Shown here: positions 40,285 through 51,295 of the stretch, in pieces
Layout: each line of letters starts with the position of its first letter
Numbering within the stretch: the first letter of the stretch is position 1
Source of the DNA: a virus
IMG/VR virus record: IMGVR_UViG_3300042890_002721
Span: 1-64,000 of that record
Length of the DNA: 64,000 nt
Strand: one strand, 5' to 3'
Made by a program: the position numbers and the translations under genes
The notes under the pieces: generated by a model
Told to the model about the DNA's origin: nothing
Database searches by the model: none
What the model saw: the letters and a program-made list of their open reading frames with translations, nothing else

Positions 40285-40329
40285 TGTTTTTATCTTATTT
40301 TAGTTATAAATATTCAATAGTAAATAATA

Positions 40330-41757
40330 TTAGTACGAATTTATTGAATTCGTTTGTATTATAATTGGTATTATTTCACTATATGTAGTATCATTGATTA
40401 TATCACCACATATAGTTTTATAATTTTTACTATTCTTGACTCTATAGTATAGTGTAGTTCCAACAGTACCCGTTGCTGTAAATGTATCGTTATAAGCTGG
40501 ATGACCAACAATATAAGGTGTGTTACCACTATAATATAAATTACTAAATGTTTTACCACTACTTACTTCCAATGAGAAAAACCCATTATTTAATTCTGGT
40601 GCTGTTTTTAATGTCCATGACACTAATGGTCTGTTTGTGTAAATACCATTTACAACGTTTGTTTTAGCGTAATATGCTAATGTAATTATATCATCCAATA
40701 ATAAATCCCCTTCTAGTATAATTCTATTTGGATTTGTTGTTGATTGATAATAATCAATACCATTCGCTAATGTAGCACCATTTATCATAACAATCATCGT
40801 GTTAGTTTCTGTAGGTGTTACATTCGTATAAATTTCGTACTTATCAGTTTCAGAATTATAATATGCTCTATTGGTACCTTCACCATTTGTTGAACCACTA
40901 ACAATTGGGACCGATATGAATATCGTATCACCTTGTAAGTTATTAGCAACACCATCAGTACCAGAAATAATCGTTATTATGTCATCTGAGACTGTTTCAC
41001 CAGAAAGTGTTATGATATCACCATTAACTACATAATCGTAGTTTTTAGCCAATATTAGACCGTTAAGAGTTATTAACACATTGCCAACAATTGTTGTAGG
41101 TATTACAATATTTGTTATTTTAGCTTCTGGGAATATTATTAATTGATTTATCCCTTTAGCTGGGATAACATTATCCGTTGTTGTTTGGAATATTGGAACT
41201 TCAGCTGCTTTTATAGCTCTAAAGAAAAAGTCATCATTTCCATCATATAACCCATATTCAGAACCACTTCTATATAGTAATGTATCCACAGTTTTACCTA
41301 ATTTATTCATATATTCACTAGAAACATTGAATTCAAAATATCCTTTAACTAAGTATTCACCATCCAAAGATAAACCACTTAATGGTATTATTTGAGTTGT
41401 CGCACTTGTTGCACTAAAACCAGAATATTGTAATACTTCAGATTTATACATAGGTGGAATGTAGAACATTTCAGCATCCGTATTATATTTATATATTTCA
41501 TATTTGAATGTAGCTGAATTTGCTGTGAATGAATTGGTATTGGCTGTAAATTGGAAAGTTAATGGTATTGTTGTTGCTGTAGTTATAACATATGTTGTAC
41601 CAGTATTTCTGCTGCAATCGATTTTTGAAGCACCACTTAAATTAAACATTGGGTTTTCGAAAACAGAAATATCTGAACTCATATTAACATTCAATATATC
41701 CCTATTTCTAACAGCACCGTTATCATTTTGTATGTATATTCTCTCTTGGTATCTCAT
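40330..41757 (-). CDS. tail protein with internal repeats, 475 aa
   Basis: Beta-rich. Two related units are seen, ITLNGLILAKNYDYVVNG ... DDIITIIS (~230-265) and VMINGATLANGIDYYQS ... LDDIITLAYY (~325-365); the 'NG..L..G.DY...G..I.L' unit is common in phage tail fiber proteins. The N-terminal region is likely an assembly domain. Host contact or fiber role is inferred. Its ATG shares a base with the stop of the 82-aa gene (TAATG). Confidence 0.65.
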   Translation of the reverse strand: MRYQERIYIQNDNGAVRNRDILNVNMSSDISVFENPMFNLSGASKIDCSRNTGTTYVITTATTIPLTFQFTANTNSFTANSATFKYEIYKYNTDAEMFYIPPMYKSEVLQYSGFSATSATTQIIPLSGLSLDGEYLVKGYFEFNVSSEYMNKLGKTVDTLLYRSGSEYGLYDGNDDFFFRAIKAAEVPIFQTTTDNVIPAKGINQLIIFPEAKITNIVIPTTIVGNVLITLNGLILAKNYDYVVNGDIITLSGETVSDDIITIISGTDGVANNLQGDTIFISVPIVSGSTNGEGTNRAYYNSETDKYEIYTNVTPTETNTMIVMINGATLANGIDYYQSTTNPNRIILEGDLLLDDIITLAYYAKTNVVNGIYTNRPLVSWTLKTAPELNNGFFSLEVSSGKTFSNLYYSGNTPYIVGHPAYNDTFTATGTVGTTLYYRVKNSKNYKTICGDIINDTTYSEIIPIIIQTNSINSY

Positions 41758-42005
41758 TAGTAGCTTATTTCTAGTGTTACCATTGGTAAATTATAATTAT
41801 ATTTATTTTTCAATCCAAAAGTAATTGGAATGGTTAACGCTTCAGTATATTCTGCTCTAGTTAAATTTTGTAAAATTGCTATAAAACCATTCATAGATAT
41901 ATAGTCTTCTAATTGTACTTCACCAGTAATAGATTTAACCAACACAACCTCACCAACTGGAGTTGTATGTATTTCACCTTGTATATTTCTTATTAATTGT
42001 GGCAT
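41757..42005 (-). CDS. small tail-cluster protein, 82 aa
   Basis: Short strands (VLVKSITGEVQLEDYI) and a helix; no family recognised. The TATTTATA box is only 3 nt before its ATG. It is coupled by TAATG overlap to the 475-aa tail gene downstream. Confidence 0.55.
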   Translation of the reverse strand: MPQLIRNIQGEIHTTPVGEVVLVKSITGEVQLEDYISMNGFIAILQNLTRAEYTEALTIPITFGLKNKYNYNLPMVTLEISY

Positions 42006-42008
42006 ATC

Positions 42009-42016
42009 TATAAATA
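42009..42016 (-). promoter_or_regulatory. TATTTATA box
   Basis: Coding-strand TATTTATA, 3 nt before the ATG at 42005. Confidence 0.4.
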
Positions 42017-42033
42017 TGTTTTTTTAACTATTA

Positions 42034-43056
42034 TTATTGGTTATTTTGAATTATCTCAATTGTACCCAAGTATTCTGAACCATTATCTATTTTTTTAATA
42101 TAAACACCAGTACATTTTTGTGTGTTAACATTACCTAATACTTTTAAATCAACACCAACATTGGTGTCTATTCCGATATATTCAACATCATTTTTTGGTT
42201 TAATACATGTATATAAATTACTTTTTTTATAAGCAAATTTTTGTTGGTCAAATATTGTATTCCCATAAATCTTAACACTACCCCATATCGTAGTTGCTGG
42301 TACAACTTGTTCAACAATATCAACCCAATATGAATCAATTAAATGTGAAAACTCATCCATATTAACATAATCAAAAGCTGAACTAGTTGTTGGACAATAT
42401 TCTGAACTATTAGTATATCTATCGTATAATGCTCTAAGTGTTGGATAACCAGATAAAACCTTTCTAGATTTAGCATCTATTAATTCAGAAGTTAAATAAT
42501 ATTCGAAATCTTCAATTGTTGTAACTGCTGATAATGGTTGTGTCATTAATAAATTAAAATCAACTGATTCATCACCATTACAACAATCATCTATATTGTC
42601 AGATAAATAACCTAATCTACCATTTCTAGACATACATTTACTAGTCTTTTTATCCCAATAAACACTAGGGAATGACTTATTTAAATAATTTGTATTTGTA
42701 TAAACTTCAGTATTTGCTGGATAACCAATATAAAAATAAGAATCAAAATATGATGTTGGAACTGATGGGAATTGTTCAATACCACTTTTCATAGCATTTG
42801 TTACATCATTTCTCATTTCATTAAACTTATTATTCATTACATTACATGAAGTTTCGGTTATTTGACTTGTAAAATTCTGTATATCATATGTACTACCAGT
42901 AAAATTACTAGAACTGTAGTAAACACCAAATGTTCCATCTGGATTATTTGTGTAAATATAATTACCAAATTCATAATGACTATACCAACCATCACCAATT
43001 CCAGTAATCATTGCCGCACTTATATCACCATAGTAACTATTATCGTAAAAATACAT
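42034..43056 (-). CDS. tail protein with WDxxTxKC motif, 340 aa
   Basis: Tyr, Asn and Ser-rich, with YWDKKTSKCMSRN near residue 135 and CC soon after. The 1222-aa neighbour holds a closely similar unit (QWDSTKRKCMAKN), so the two share a domain. The C-terminus is a compact beta domain. A structural role in the tail is inferred from position and composition. Confidence 0.6.
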   Translation of the reverse strand: MYFYDNSYYGDISAAMITGIGDGWYSHYEFGNYIYTNNPDGTFGVYYSSSNFTGSTYDIQNFTSQITETSCNVMNNKFNEMRNDVTNAMKSGIEQFPSVPTSYFDSYFYIGYPANTEVYTNTNYLNKSFPSVYWDKKTSKCMSRNGRLGYLSDNIDDCCNGDESVDFNLLMTQPLSAVTTIEDFEYYLTSELIDAKSRKVLSGYPTLRALYDRYTNSSEYCPTTSSAFDYVNMDEFSHLIDSYWVDIVEQVVPATTIWGSVKIYGNTIFDQQKFAYKKSNLYTCIKPKNDVEYIGIDTNVGVDLKVLGNVNTQKCTGVYIKKIDNGSEYLGTIEIIQNNQ

Positions 43057-43082
43057 ATATCTATTTTATTTATTTATTATCA

Positions 43083-46000
43083 TTATCCATTAATATACAA
43101 ACCATTTCTTGTAATCAATGTTAACACGTAATCTCTAGCAGCTAAAAATTCTTGTTTTTTATTTTCAATACTTCCAATAGCATCATTCACATCAAAAGTT
43201 TGAGTTGATGCAGTGGTTGGAAATTTAATCAATTTATTACCATCTTTTAAATTAAAATCATTGTTTGTTGCATAATAAGTATTACCAGATGTATCTATAA
43301 TATCTAAATGTACATAATAATTATCATTAAAATCAATAGCATCCACAGTATTATTCCCAGAATCAAAAAACGGCATACCAGAAGTACTACCAGTGATATA
43401 TGTTCCAAAAGGTATTTCATTATCATTTGTTGAATAATCAGATGCTAATGGGTTTGTATTATATTGAAAACCATTTGTATCAGCAACACCAATTGGTATA
43501 TTAAGACGAGATAACCCACGAATTGAAGTACTACTAACATAAGGTAACCCTAAACCAGATGATGAAGGGTCGTTAAGTCTATATTCTTCTTGATAAACAA
43601 TTGGACCATTTATCGAACCTTTTCTTATTGTTGTGGTAACATCAATTGGGATATAATCATAAGTTAACCCGTTGAATGGTTCTAATGGTCTATTACCGTT
43701 TATGTCTTGTATAGCTGTTAAATATAATCTTTTTTTTGATTGGGAGATTTCAATACCCATTATATTATTAACATTTCGATATTCTCTAACCCTAGTATTC
43801 ATATTACTATATTTAATACCTAAATCATTGTCTCTTATATCTATAGTTACATTATCTAATGTTAAAGTACATATTTTATTTATCGTTATCGTATCAATTG
43901 TTTTTGACACAACACTAGCACCAAATGTTATTCCATCACCATAAACATAATTACCAAAAGACACCATTGATGTATCAGAGACACCGCTAATTACATAATT
44001 ACCACCACTTAAAAATGTTGTTATACCAGTTATTGTAGTTATTAAATTAGATTGAATACTAAAATTATAAGTTATATCACCAGAAAAATCAGCAACACAT
44101 TGATTATAATCATTACCATTAATAGCGTAATATTTACAAAAGGTAATATAATCTTGTTTTAAAAAATTAACACTAAAAGCTTCTGGTATTGCATCCTTAT
44201 TTTTAGCCATACATTTTCTTTTGGTTGAATCCCATTGAACCGTAAATAAATCACGATAATCAAATAAATTACCATTTCCTTTTGTATTTACATTATCATT
44301 TACAACATAATTATTATAATTAAATGCATAAGCGGTATAATCATTTATGTAACCACCAATTACTGAACAAAATAATTGTGGTGTACCACTATAAGCTTTA
44401 ATTTGATTAGGGTTACCTTCATTTATATAACTATTTAAACTAACTAAAACATTTGTAGGTTCTAATGTAGCTGTTATATCTTGGATATAAACTTCTAATT
44501 CATCATTATTGTTAGATAAAAAATAAATAAAAACATCAGATGAGTTAATAATCATCAAATCACCACAATCACATTTAAGTATTCGAGGTGTTGGTTCGTC
44601 TAAATATTGGTATTCATTAGGTTTTGGTGTTACACCAAAAATATATGCTGGTTGGCTAAACGATACCTCACGATTAGCTTTATTATAAGCATTTTCAGTA
44701 GCAATACGCACTGCATCTAAATCTGGATTAAGGAAAACATTATAAGGGCTATCTTTAACCGTAAAATAAACATTTGCCGCTAAATCCCTTTCGTTCATTG
44801 ATTTTAACCATTGGTTTCTATGTTGTCTAATTGTAGTGTATATATCCTCTAAATCACCATAATTAGAATCCTTATAATCTATAATATTGAAACTACTTTT
44901 AAAACATGGTAATATTGGACAAGGACAATTATTTGTTTGAGTTAAAGCTGATAATAAACATGGGTTATCAGCAATATAACACCAAACATCTGTTTCTATA
45001 GCGGATGCAATGCTTATATCTAAATCAATTTCTTTTGTGTTTATTATAAGTCTTTCATCATTTACATCATAATCAGTTTGTCTAATAGGGTTTGTTGATA
45101 CATTATTTTTAATGTTAAATGTTCTATTTGTAAATGTTGTATTAGCAATCCATGATTTTTTATTATCAATTATTCTTTCTAATTCAAAACTAGGTGGTTT
45201 ACTTATAAACATTTTATTATCAGATACACGTGTACATGATTTATCCAAATGTATGTTATCAATCAACACACAAAAATCTGAACACGAATTATTTATCTTG
45301 ATACTTAATTTAATCTTTTTATTTGCGATAGAATTAATAATTGTTGGGTCTGATACAATTGTTTCATGATGTAACCATTTTGAACTAAATGAATTACCAC
45401 TTAATGAATTATTAAATAATGTTATATCAGATAACCCAGACTCAATAAATAAATCATCAATTAAATTTTCTCTTAATTCACTACATGAAAAAACATTATC
45501 TAATGAATTTATATCCATTGGAGTACAACCAGTTATACCTATAATAACTTCATTCCTATCTGGTTCACCACAAACTAAAAACCCAGTATCAATATTATTG
45601 ATTAAATAAGAATATAGATTACCAATACCTATTGGTGATAATAATGAATAAGTTGCAACTGTTGTTAAAGTATTATTCAATACAGCATCTAAAGTTATTT
45701 CAACATCTAGTGTCTCAAAAACATCGATTGGTTTTGTACATGTAGATGAAGATAATGTTGTTATACTAATTAACGTAGTGTTTAAGTTATTTAATGTAGT
45801 GATACATTGTGTTTGTTGACTAATAAAAGATTCTAAATCTATTAATAATTGTGTTTTAGTTCCAAATGGTGTTGTACACGCAAATGCTAATATTGGTTGT
45901 TGAACATTATTAGCATTGTTTAAAGAAATAATACTAGCATTTTGGTTGGCTAATATTTCAAAATCAGTACATGAATATGATGTTGCATCCCCATTTATAA

Positions 46001-46751
46001 ATCTATTATATCTATTACCTAATATTGTTGACCATGCAGCTAACCCTTCTTCTGTTAAACATAATATTTGTTTACCACTACTATATGATGGTGAAAAGTA
46101 TTGGAAAGGAATCGCACTATTAAAACCAGTATTTTTAAATGGAGATAGTAATGATTGTGATGATTGTGGGTTTATTTTTAATATTGGTTTAATAACTGTT
46201 GTTACACATTCAATACTATAACTAGTTTGACTAATCACTCGATTTAATTCAGTTATATGTTTAGATATAGTTTCACATAAAGACTCTTGTTCTAATATTT
46301 GGTTTTCAATATTTTTAATATCTTGACTAATAGAAATTTGTTGGTTTGATTGGTTTGATTGGTTTAATACTTCTGTAAGTGATTCACAATTAATTTTAAA
46401 TAAATAATCAAAACTAATTTTTAAGTCACAAACTTCATTACTATCATCAACATAAAATATAGTACCATCATTACCATATGGATTTATAGTTACTTTTAAG
46501 TTATCAATTAAACAATTTTCAGAAATAGGTTTCCATCTACATTTTTGAGAATCAATGTCAAATACATAATTTTTAGTGGAATCAAAAGTTTCACAGCACA
46601 TTTTATTTAAAAAAAATGGCCCATTAGGTGTGTATACTGATACGGTACCATCTGTATTTTCAACAACAGAACCGTTAATATCTTGTATATCATTTAGTGT
46701 TAAACATCTAGAGTAAATGTTTGATGCTCCACTTCCGTAAAAATAACCCAT
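43083..46751 (-). CDS. giant tail protein, 1222 aa
   Basis: The second longest protein here. Starts MGYFYGSGASNIYSRCL, with an N-terminal Cys-rich part (CCETFDSTKNYVFDIDSQKC) and a short coiled coil (~140-185). Long beta-rich stretches and a WDSTKRKCMAKN unit near residue 845 follow. Many paired cysteines may be metal-bound. It belongs to the tail cluster; baseplate or fiber assembly is likely, but no family is recognised. A TATTTATA box is at 46770-46777. Confidence 0.6.
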   Translation of the reverse strand: MGYFYGSGASNIYSRCLTLNDIQDINGSVVENTDGTVSVYTPNGPFFLNKMCCETFDSTKNYVFDIDSQKCRWKPISENCLIDNLKVTINPYGNDGTIFYVDDSNEVCDLKISFDYLFKINCESLTEVLNQSNQSNQQISISQDIKNIENQILEQESLCETISKHITELNRVISQTSYSIECVTTVIKPILKINPQSSQSLLSPFKNTGFNSAIPFQYFSPSYSSGKQILCLTEEGLAAWSTILGNRYNRFINGDATSYSCTDFEILANQNASIISLNNANNVQQPILAFACTTPFGTKTQLLIDLESFISQQTQCITTLNNLNTTLISITTLSSSTCTKPIDVFETLDVEITLDAVLNNTLTTVATYSLLSPIGIGNLYSYLINNIDTGFLVCGEPDRNEVIIGITGCTPMDINSLDNVFSCSELRENLIDDLFIESGLSDITLFNNSLSGNSFSSKWLHHETIVSDPTIINSIANKKIKLSIKINNSCSDFCVLIDNIHLDKSCTRVSDNKMFISKPPSFELERIIDNKKSWIANTTFTNRTFNIKNNVSTNPIRQTDYDVNDERLIINTKEIDLDISIASAIETDVWCYIADNPCLLSALTQTNNCPCPILPCFKSSFNIIDYKDSNYGDLEDIYTTIRQHRNQWLKSMNERDLAANVYFTVKDSPYNVFLNPDLDAVRIATENAYNKANREVSFSQPAYIFGVTPKPNEYQYLDEPTPRILKCDCGDLMIINSSDVFIYFLSNNNDELEVYIQDITATLEPTNVLVSLNSYINEGNPNQIKAYSGTPQLFCSVIGGYINDYTAYAFNYNNYVVNDNVNTKGNGNLFDYRDLFTVQWDSTKRKCMAKNKDAIPEAFSVNFLKQDYITFCKYYAINGNDYNQCVADFSGDITYNFSIQSNLITTITGITTFLSGGNYVISGVSDTSMVSFGNYVYGDGITFGASVVSKTIDTITINKICTLTLDNVTIDIRDNDLGIKYSNMNTRVREYRNVNNIMGIEISQSKKRLYLTAIQDINGNRPLEPFNGLTYDYIPIDVTTTIRKGSINGPIVYQEEYRLNDPSSSGLGLPYVSSTSIRGLSRLNIPIGVADTNGFQYNTNPLASDYSTNDNEIPFGTYITGSTSGMPFFDSGNNTVDAIDFNDNYYVHLDIIDTSGNTYYATNNDFNLKDGNKLIKFPTTASTQTFDVNDAIGSIENKKQEFLAARDYVLTLITRNGLYING

Positions 46752-46769
46752 TATAACTTAATTTTTTTA

Positions 46770-46777
46770 TATAAATA
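46770..46777 (-). promoter_or_regulatory. TATTTATA box
   Basis: Coding-strand TATTTATA, 18 nt before the ATG at 46751. Confidence 0.45.
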
Positions 46778-46802
46778 CTTTAATTTTTTTTTTATTTATT
46801 AA

Positions 46803-49430
46803 CTAAGGTCTATAAAACCCATTACAATTAACACTACCATTTTTTCTACCTAAATATGTTCTTAAAATAAAACTAGTAGATGGGTTCAACATATCATGTC
46901 TCCCACCACTTGTCAATTTACAAGCATAACCAACATTATTTGTGTATGGGTCAGTTATATTTGGAACAGCTACTGAAAATTTTCTCAAACAATTACACCC
47001 ATCTGGTGTTATTATTGTATGACTACCATCTTCCTTGATAAAATCAATATAACCATCTTTAGGTGTTGGGGCAGCTAACCATCCACATGCTAAAGTACAC
47101 CCACATTTACCACCACCATCACAACAAACATAACCAGAATTAACCACAACACCATTCACGACTTCAGTGTTTATAAATGGTGTACCGTTAAAACTTTTAC
47201 AACACTCCATTGTTGTGTAAATCGAATTAAGTTCAACTGGAGAGCCATTATTTGTGAAAATACTTCCATCACTATTATACTGATAATATGTGAAATTGTA
47301 AATACCAGTACTTGGATTATTAGTAGGTGATGTAATTAAACTATCACTACATGAACTGGTATTAATTTCATCTTTTTTCTTTATACAAAGACTCATAACG
47401 TTATCAACACCCTCACATGGACATCCACATGCATTATTAACCGTACCACCACTGTATGGGTCTGAAATGACCGTTGGTGTGAATACATAACAGTTTGATA
47501 AGTCTTCACCATCAAGTCCAGTTAAAGATACAGTATTAACAGTTGTGTTAGCTGTAGTTTCATCATACGTTCCAGATTGGTTGTTAACAAATAAATTGGT
47601 TGAACCAGAAGTAATCGTTTCAGCTGTTATTGTTACTGCTGAAAAATTAGGTATTAAATTAACAAATTGGTTGATGTATTGAAAACCACCATCATAAGGT
47701 CCTAAATGTGGGTTATTACCAGTAAGTATATCTACATCAGATAACCCCCCACCAGTTTGTCTATACCATAACCCTTTATTTTGGAAATACATATCTGGTG
47801 TATCAGCCAATGGTCTTGGGAATCCGTCTGAATCAATAGGGTAAATGCTTAAATCAGTATCCAAACCGTTTAATTCTAATACCTTTATAAATAATTCAAT
47901 ATCTATTGGTTCTTTGGCTTTATAAACGTATTCATTGAATTTAACAAGACCTTTTGGAGCCCCAATAAATCTAAGAAGAAATTCAATCGATTTTCTAGCA
48001 CCTTTAGATTTCCAAATCCATGGTGAGTTAAGTATAAGTCTTCTCCAAAGCTCAACATCAGCTTCAGCAGCTGTTAATCCAACACTTTGACCAGAGAAAC
48101 TTGAAGGTTTTCTAGTTATGTAATTTGATAATAAATTATTTTCAACAACAGATGAAATTAAATCCCAACCTAATACTCTAGCTAAGTCTTTTAAATAGAC
48201 ATCTGGTGTGTTATCTTGTTTATCATATGTTACTGTATGTGCGAATTCAATACCAGTTATTAACTTATTTACTTCATCAAATTCTCTACCATATATCCTA
48301 AGTGTTTTATTTGCTTTTTGACCAGATGTATCTTGGTCCAAATAACTTAAATGAACTGGTGTTGTATCAAAATCTGAAATAGATTCAGTAACTAAAAATC
48401 TGTTTATTAAATCACTAGATTTTAAATCGTTTTTATTCGAAATATCTACTAATTTATTAACATAACCAATATATTGAGTTGTATCGAAATCAATATTATA
48501 CCCATCAGATACTGGCCAAGTTACATCATTATTAATGTATAATACAATACCATTATCAGTTGTTATTGGATATCTAAATGATGCTGTATAAATTGGTGTA
48601 ACTTGTCTATTAAGTAAGTATGATTCGAAATCTGGTAACCCATTAAAGAATTGTTCGACTTGTTGTTCGTTTGGTTTGATATGGTAAGTAGTTGTACCAC
48701 TACTAGAACCACTAAATGGATTACCAAAAGTTTTGAAAAATAAATAATCATTTGCTTGAGTAGTTGAACCAGTGAAACCAATCAGAGGGTATTCACCACC
48801 ATTAACTAATATAGAATAAGATAAATATTCAACTGTTAAATCTCTTAATGGATTATTTTCATTGAATGAATTTAAAATAGTACCATTAGCTAAATAATTA
48901 ATTTGAAATTTATTGTTTATAAATCTAGTATCTACTTTAAATGTTGTTTGATTTGTAATTAAATCATAATTATTATCTTGGAATGTTGCACCACTTAAAG
49001 CATCACCATTTATATCTGAAGAGTTTGGGTTTAGGTATAATGATGCTGGCCAATTTGTTATTATTTCTTCTAATGAGACTCTAACGAATTCAGTTAAAGA
49101 ACCAAACAATGCATAATAATTTAAATTTGTTTTATCTAAATTAAGTTTTGGCTTTATATTATCATTTAATATTGTTTGTGATTGTACTTGTGTTAAATCT
49201 AAATCATTTAATGTAACAAATTTTGAGAACTTACTAGTAATAAATGTTTTATCATTTTTAGGTTCCATATTTGTTGTAATAGTAAAATTACCCATTGTAA
49301 ACAATGTAGTTCCACTATTACTAGTTAATTGTGTTCCAACTAAATCTGGACTAAATGGTCTATATTCGATACCATTCCCAAAAAATTCTTTTTTAGCGTA
49401 TCCAACGACTTTTATTCTATTATTACTCAT
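46803..49430 (-). CDS. large tail or baseplate protein, 875 aa
   Basis: An N-terminal two-thirds of mixed structure with FTMGNFTITTNMEPK and a distinct helical block (AEADVELWRRLILNSPWIW, then KSIEFLLRFIGAPKGLVKF). The C-terminal ~220 residues are Cys-rich (CGCPCEG, MECCKSF, CCDGGGKCGC), similar in flavour to the 1222-aa protein. The helical block resembles segments of baseplate or tail proteins that bind neighbours. Not assigned to a T4 counterpart. Confidence 0.6.
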   Translation of the reverse strand: MSNNRIKVVGYAKKEFFGNGIEYRPFSPDLVGTQLTSNSGTTLFTMGNFTITTNMEPKNDKTFITSKFSKFVTLNDLDLTQVQSQTILNDNIKPKLNLDKTNLNYYALFGSLTEFVRVSLEEIITNWPASLYLNPNSSDINGDALSGATFQDNNYDLITNQTTFKVDTRFINNKFQINYLANGTILNSFNENNPLRDLTVEYLSYSILVNGGEYPLIGFTGSTTQANDYLFFKTFGNPFSGSSSGTTTYHIKPNEQQVEQFFNGLPDFESYLLNRQVTPIYTASFRYPITTDNGIVLYINNDVTWPVSDGYNIDFDTTQYIGYVNKLVDISNKNDLKSSDLINRFLVTESISDFDTTPVHLSYLDQDTSGQKANKTLRIYGREFDEVNKLITGIEFAHTVTYDKQDNTPDVYLKDLARVLGWDLISSVVENNLLSNYITRKPSSFSGQSVGLTAAEADVELWRRLILNSPWIWKSKGARKSIEFLLRFIGAPKGLVKFNEYVYKAKEPIDIELFIKVLELNGLDTDLSIYPIDSDGFPRPLADTPDMYFQNKGLWYRQTGGGLSDVDILTGNNPHLGPYDGGFQYINQFVNLIPNFSAVTITAETITSGSTNLFVNNQSGTYDETTANTTVNTVSLTGLDGEDLSNCYVFTPTVISDPYSGGTVNNACGCPCEGVDNVMSLCIKKKDEINTSSCSDSLITSPTNNPSTGIYNFTYYQYNSDGSIFTNNGSPVELNSIYTTMECCKSFNGTPFINTEVVNGVVVNSGYVCCDGGGKCGCTLACGWLAAPTPKDGYIDFIKEDGSHTIITPDGCNCLRKFSVAVPNITDPYTNNVGYACKLTSGGRHDMLNPSTSFILRTYLGRKNGSVNCNGFYRP

Positions 49431-49440
49431 TCTTTTTTAA

Positions 49441-50364
49441 TTATAATGTTGTTACTGATGTAAATGATTTTGTGAAATCAATACTAGCTCTTTCTTCTCT
49501 AACCTCAAATAATGGTTTACCACTAAATTGGTCTTTGATTTCAAACAAGTTGTATTGTTTATAAATATCATTGTTGAAGTTATAGATAGTGTAAATACCA
49601 TCTTCAAGACTTTTACTTTGATTACCAAATAATGCAAATGCTAGAGTCTCAACATCATGTTGAACCATTTCAACCTCAACCATTATAGGGTTGAAAAATG
49701 TATTTGTTATAATTACTTGTTGGTTTGGTTGACCGATAAATGGTACTGCATTAGGTTTAACGTTTGATGCAGAACTTGGTGATACGGTACAATAAGTCAA
49801 ACTTGAGTTATCATTGAATCTATAACGAATAGCTTTTTGGTTACTATTTGTTAAATTTTGATTAACTGGTTCAGCTCTATTGTTTGATGTAATAACCCTA
49901 AAGAAATTATTTAACTTAGCATCATCAGCAGCTGTGTTTGTGTCTAAATACTCAATTCTATAACCAACAAGTCCATTATTCTCAAATTTATTTGCAAATT
50001 GAGAGGGGATTGATGAGATATCAAATAAAACACCTTTGATGTCTGGGTATGCTGAAAGAGCACCACAGTCAACTATTTTAGTTCTAATCTCAACTGGTTT
50101 GATGTAAATTGTATAAAAACCCTTTGCACCAAATGTTGCTACGGGTAATTTAAGTGTGTACATACCACCAAAAATTTCAAATCCAGATACTCCAGATTGT
50201 GTTTTATTTGGATTATCTATTTTGAATAAAACTTCGTTAGAATCCAATTTAATCAAGTCGTTATTACCAATCTTATCTCTAGATGGTGTGTAGTGGTAAA
50301 ACACTTCTACATCATCTGGTGATATATCTGCTGGTCTTACTATACCATACGTTCCAGTTGCCAT
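49441..50364 (-). CDS. virion structural protein, 307 aa
   Basis: Beta-rich with a sequence FGGMYTLKLPVATFGAKGFY, followed by IYIKPVEIRTKIVDCG. Such compact proteins between large tail genes are usually baseplate or tail components. No close family recognised. Its stop is 10 nt before the 875-aa gene's start. Confidence 0.6.
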   Translation of the reverse strand: MATGTYGIVRPADISPDDVEVFYHYTPSRDKIGNNDLIKLDSNEVLFKIDNPNKTQSGVSGFEIFGGMYTLKLPVATFGAKGFYTIYIKPVEIRTKIVDCGALSAYPDIKGVLFDISSIPSQFANKFENNGLVGYRIEYLDTNTAADDAKLNNFFRVITSNNRAEPVNQNLTNSNQKAIRYRFNDNSSLTYCTVSPSSASNVKPNAVPFIGQPNQQVIITNTFFNPIMVEVEMVQHDVETLAFALFGNQSKSLEDGIYTIYNFNNDIYKQYNLFEIKDQFSGKPLFEVREERASIDFTKSFTSVTTL

Positions 50365-50413
50365 AATTTTTTATCTTTGTATTAATATAACATTGTTTTG
50401 TTCAAAGTATATT

Positions 50414-51295
50414 TTATTGTTTATTTAGTTTGTAAAATCCATTACCATATCTACTTAATTCACCTAAGTTTTTGATTTCAGATAATCTTAAATGAATATC
50501 TAACACACTAGTCTGTCCTCTATCTATAAATACGTCACTTTGTACTTCTGGTGGATTAATTATACCAAATAAATACTCTTCTTTGGTAATAGCTGATAAA
50601 GATGTGTTTGTTTCATTCCATCCCTCACCAATATATTTAAATTGAGTAAGTGGAATTGTTGAATTGATGTTATCTATCACAACACTTCTAGTTTCCCCAG
50701 TATAATCTAAATACTGTAACCCATAAATTTGATTATTAGTCCCTAAATTACTATCATTAGGTGTGTTAAATACATATATTCTAGGTTCCCCCATAGAAAA
50801 AACCCTATCAACACCAAGTATATTTAAATTATTATAGTTAATGTAGTCTTGAGAATTGGTATCGAACCCGATTCTATACTGATTATTTCTATCATAAGAC
50901 TTAACATCTTCTAATTTACTATCAGTAAACCCAGTTATTAGTGAATTACCATAAACATAATAGTCTGATTCAACACTACTAGGCATTCTTAATATGTTTT
51001 TATTAGTACTAGTGATTCCAGTCATCGGTTGAGATGTTGCACCAGTCATAAATGGGAATGTAAAACCACTAGAACTTAATTTATCTACCAATAAAGTATA
51101 ATCTGGTGATGATGGGTTATTATTATCTTTAGGTATATATTCTATATCAGTAAATAAACCCATATCATCAACAGTTTGTGTTAAATTAATTTTTAAATAG
51201 AATGTTGTAGCCGTAATAGTTCCCCACGTAGGGCTATTATAATTTCTATCAATACTATCCTCTAATAATATTTTTCTTTTAATAACCGAACTCAT
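50414..51295 (-). CDS. virion structural protein, 293 aa
   Basis: Starts MSSVIKRKILLEDSIDRN, then beta-rich with many Asn and Thr. The first codons hold the stop codon of the upstream endonuclease gene, and a decayed version of the same start (MEVLKRKIL) lies at 52212-52241. Position between other tail genes suggests a baseplate or tail component. Confidence 0.65.
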   Translation of the reverse strand: MSSVIKRKILLEDSIDRNYNSPTWGTITATTFYLKINLTQTVDDMGLFTDIEYIPKDNNNPSSPDYTLLVDKLSSSGFTFPFMTGATSQPMTGITSTNKNILRMPSSVESDYYVYGNSLITGFTDSKLEDVKSYDRNNQYRIGFDTNSQDYINYNNLNILGVDRVFSMGEPRIYVFNTPNDSNLGTNNQIYGLQYLDYTGETRSVVIDNINSTIPLTQFKYIGEGWNETNTSLSAITKEEYLFGIINPPEVQSDVFIDRGQTSVLDIHLRLSEIKNLGELSRYGNGFYKLNKQ

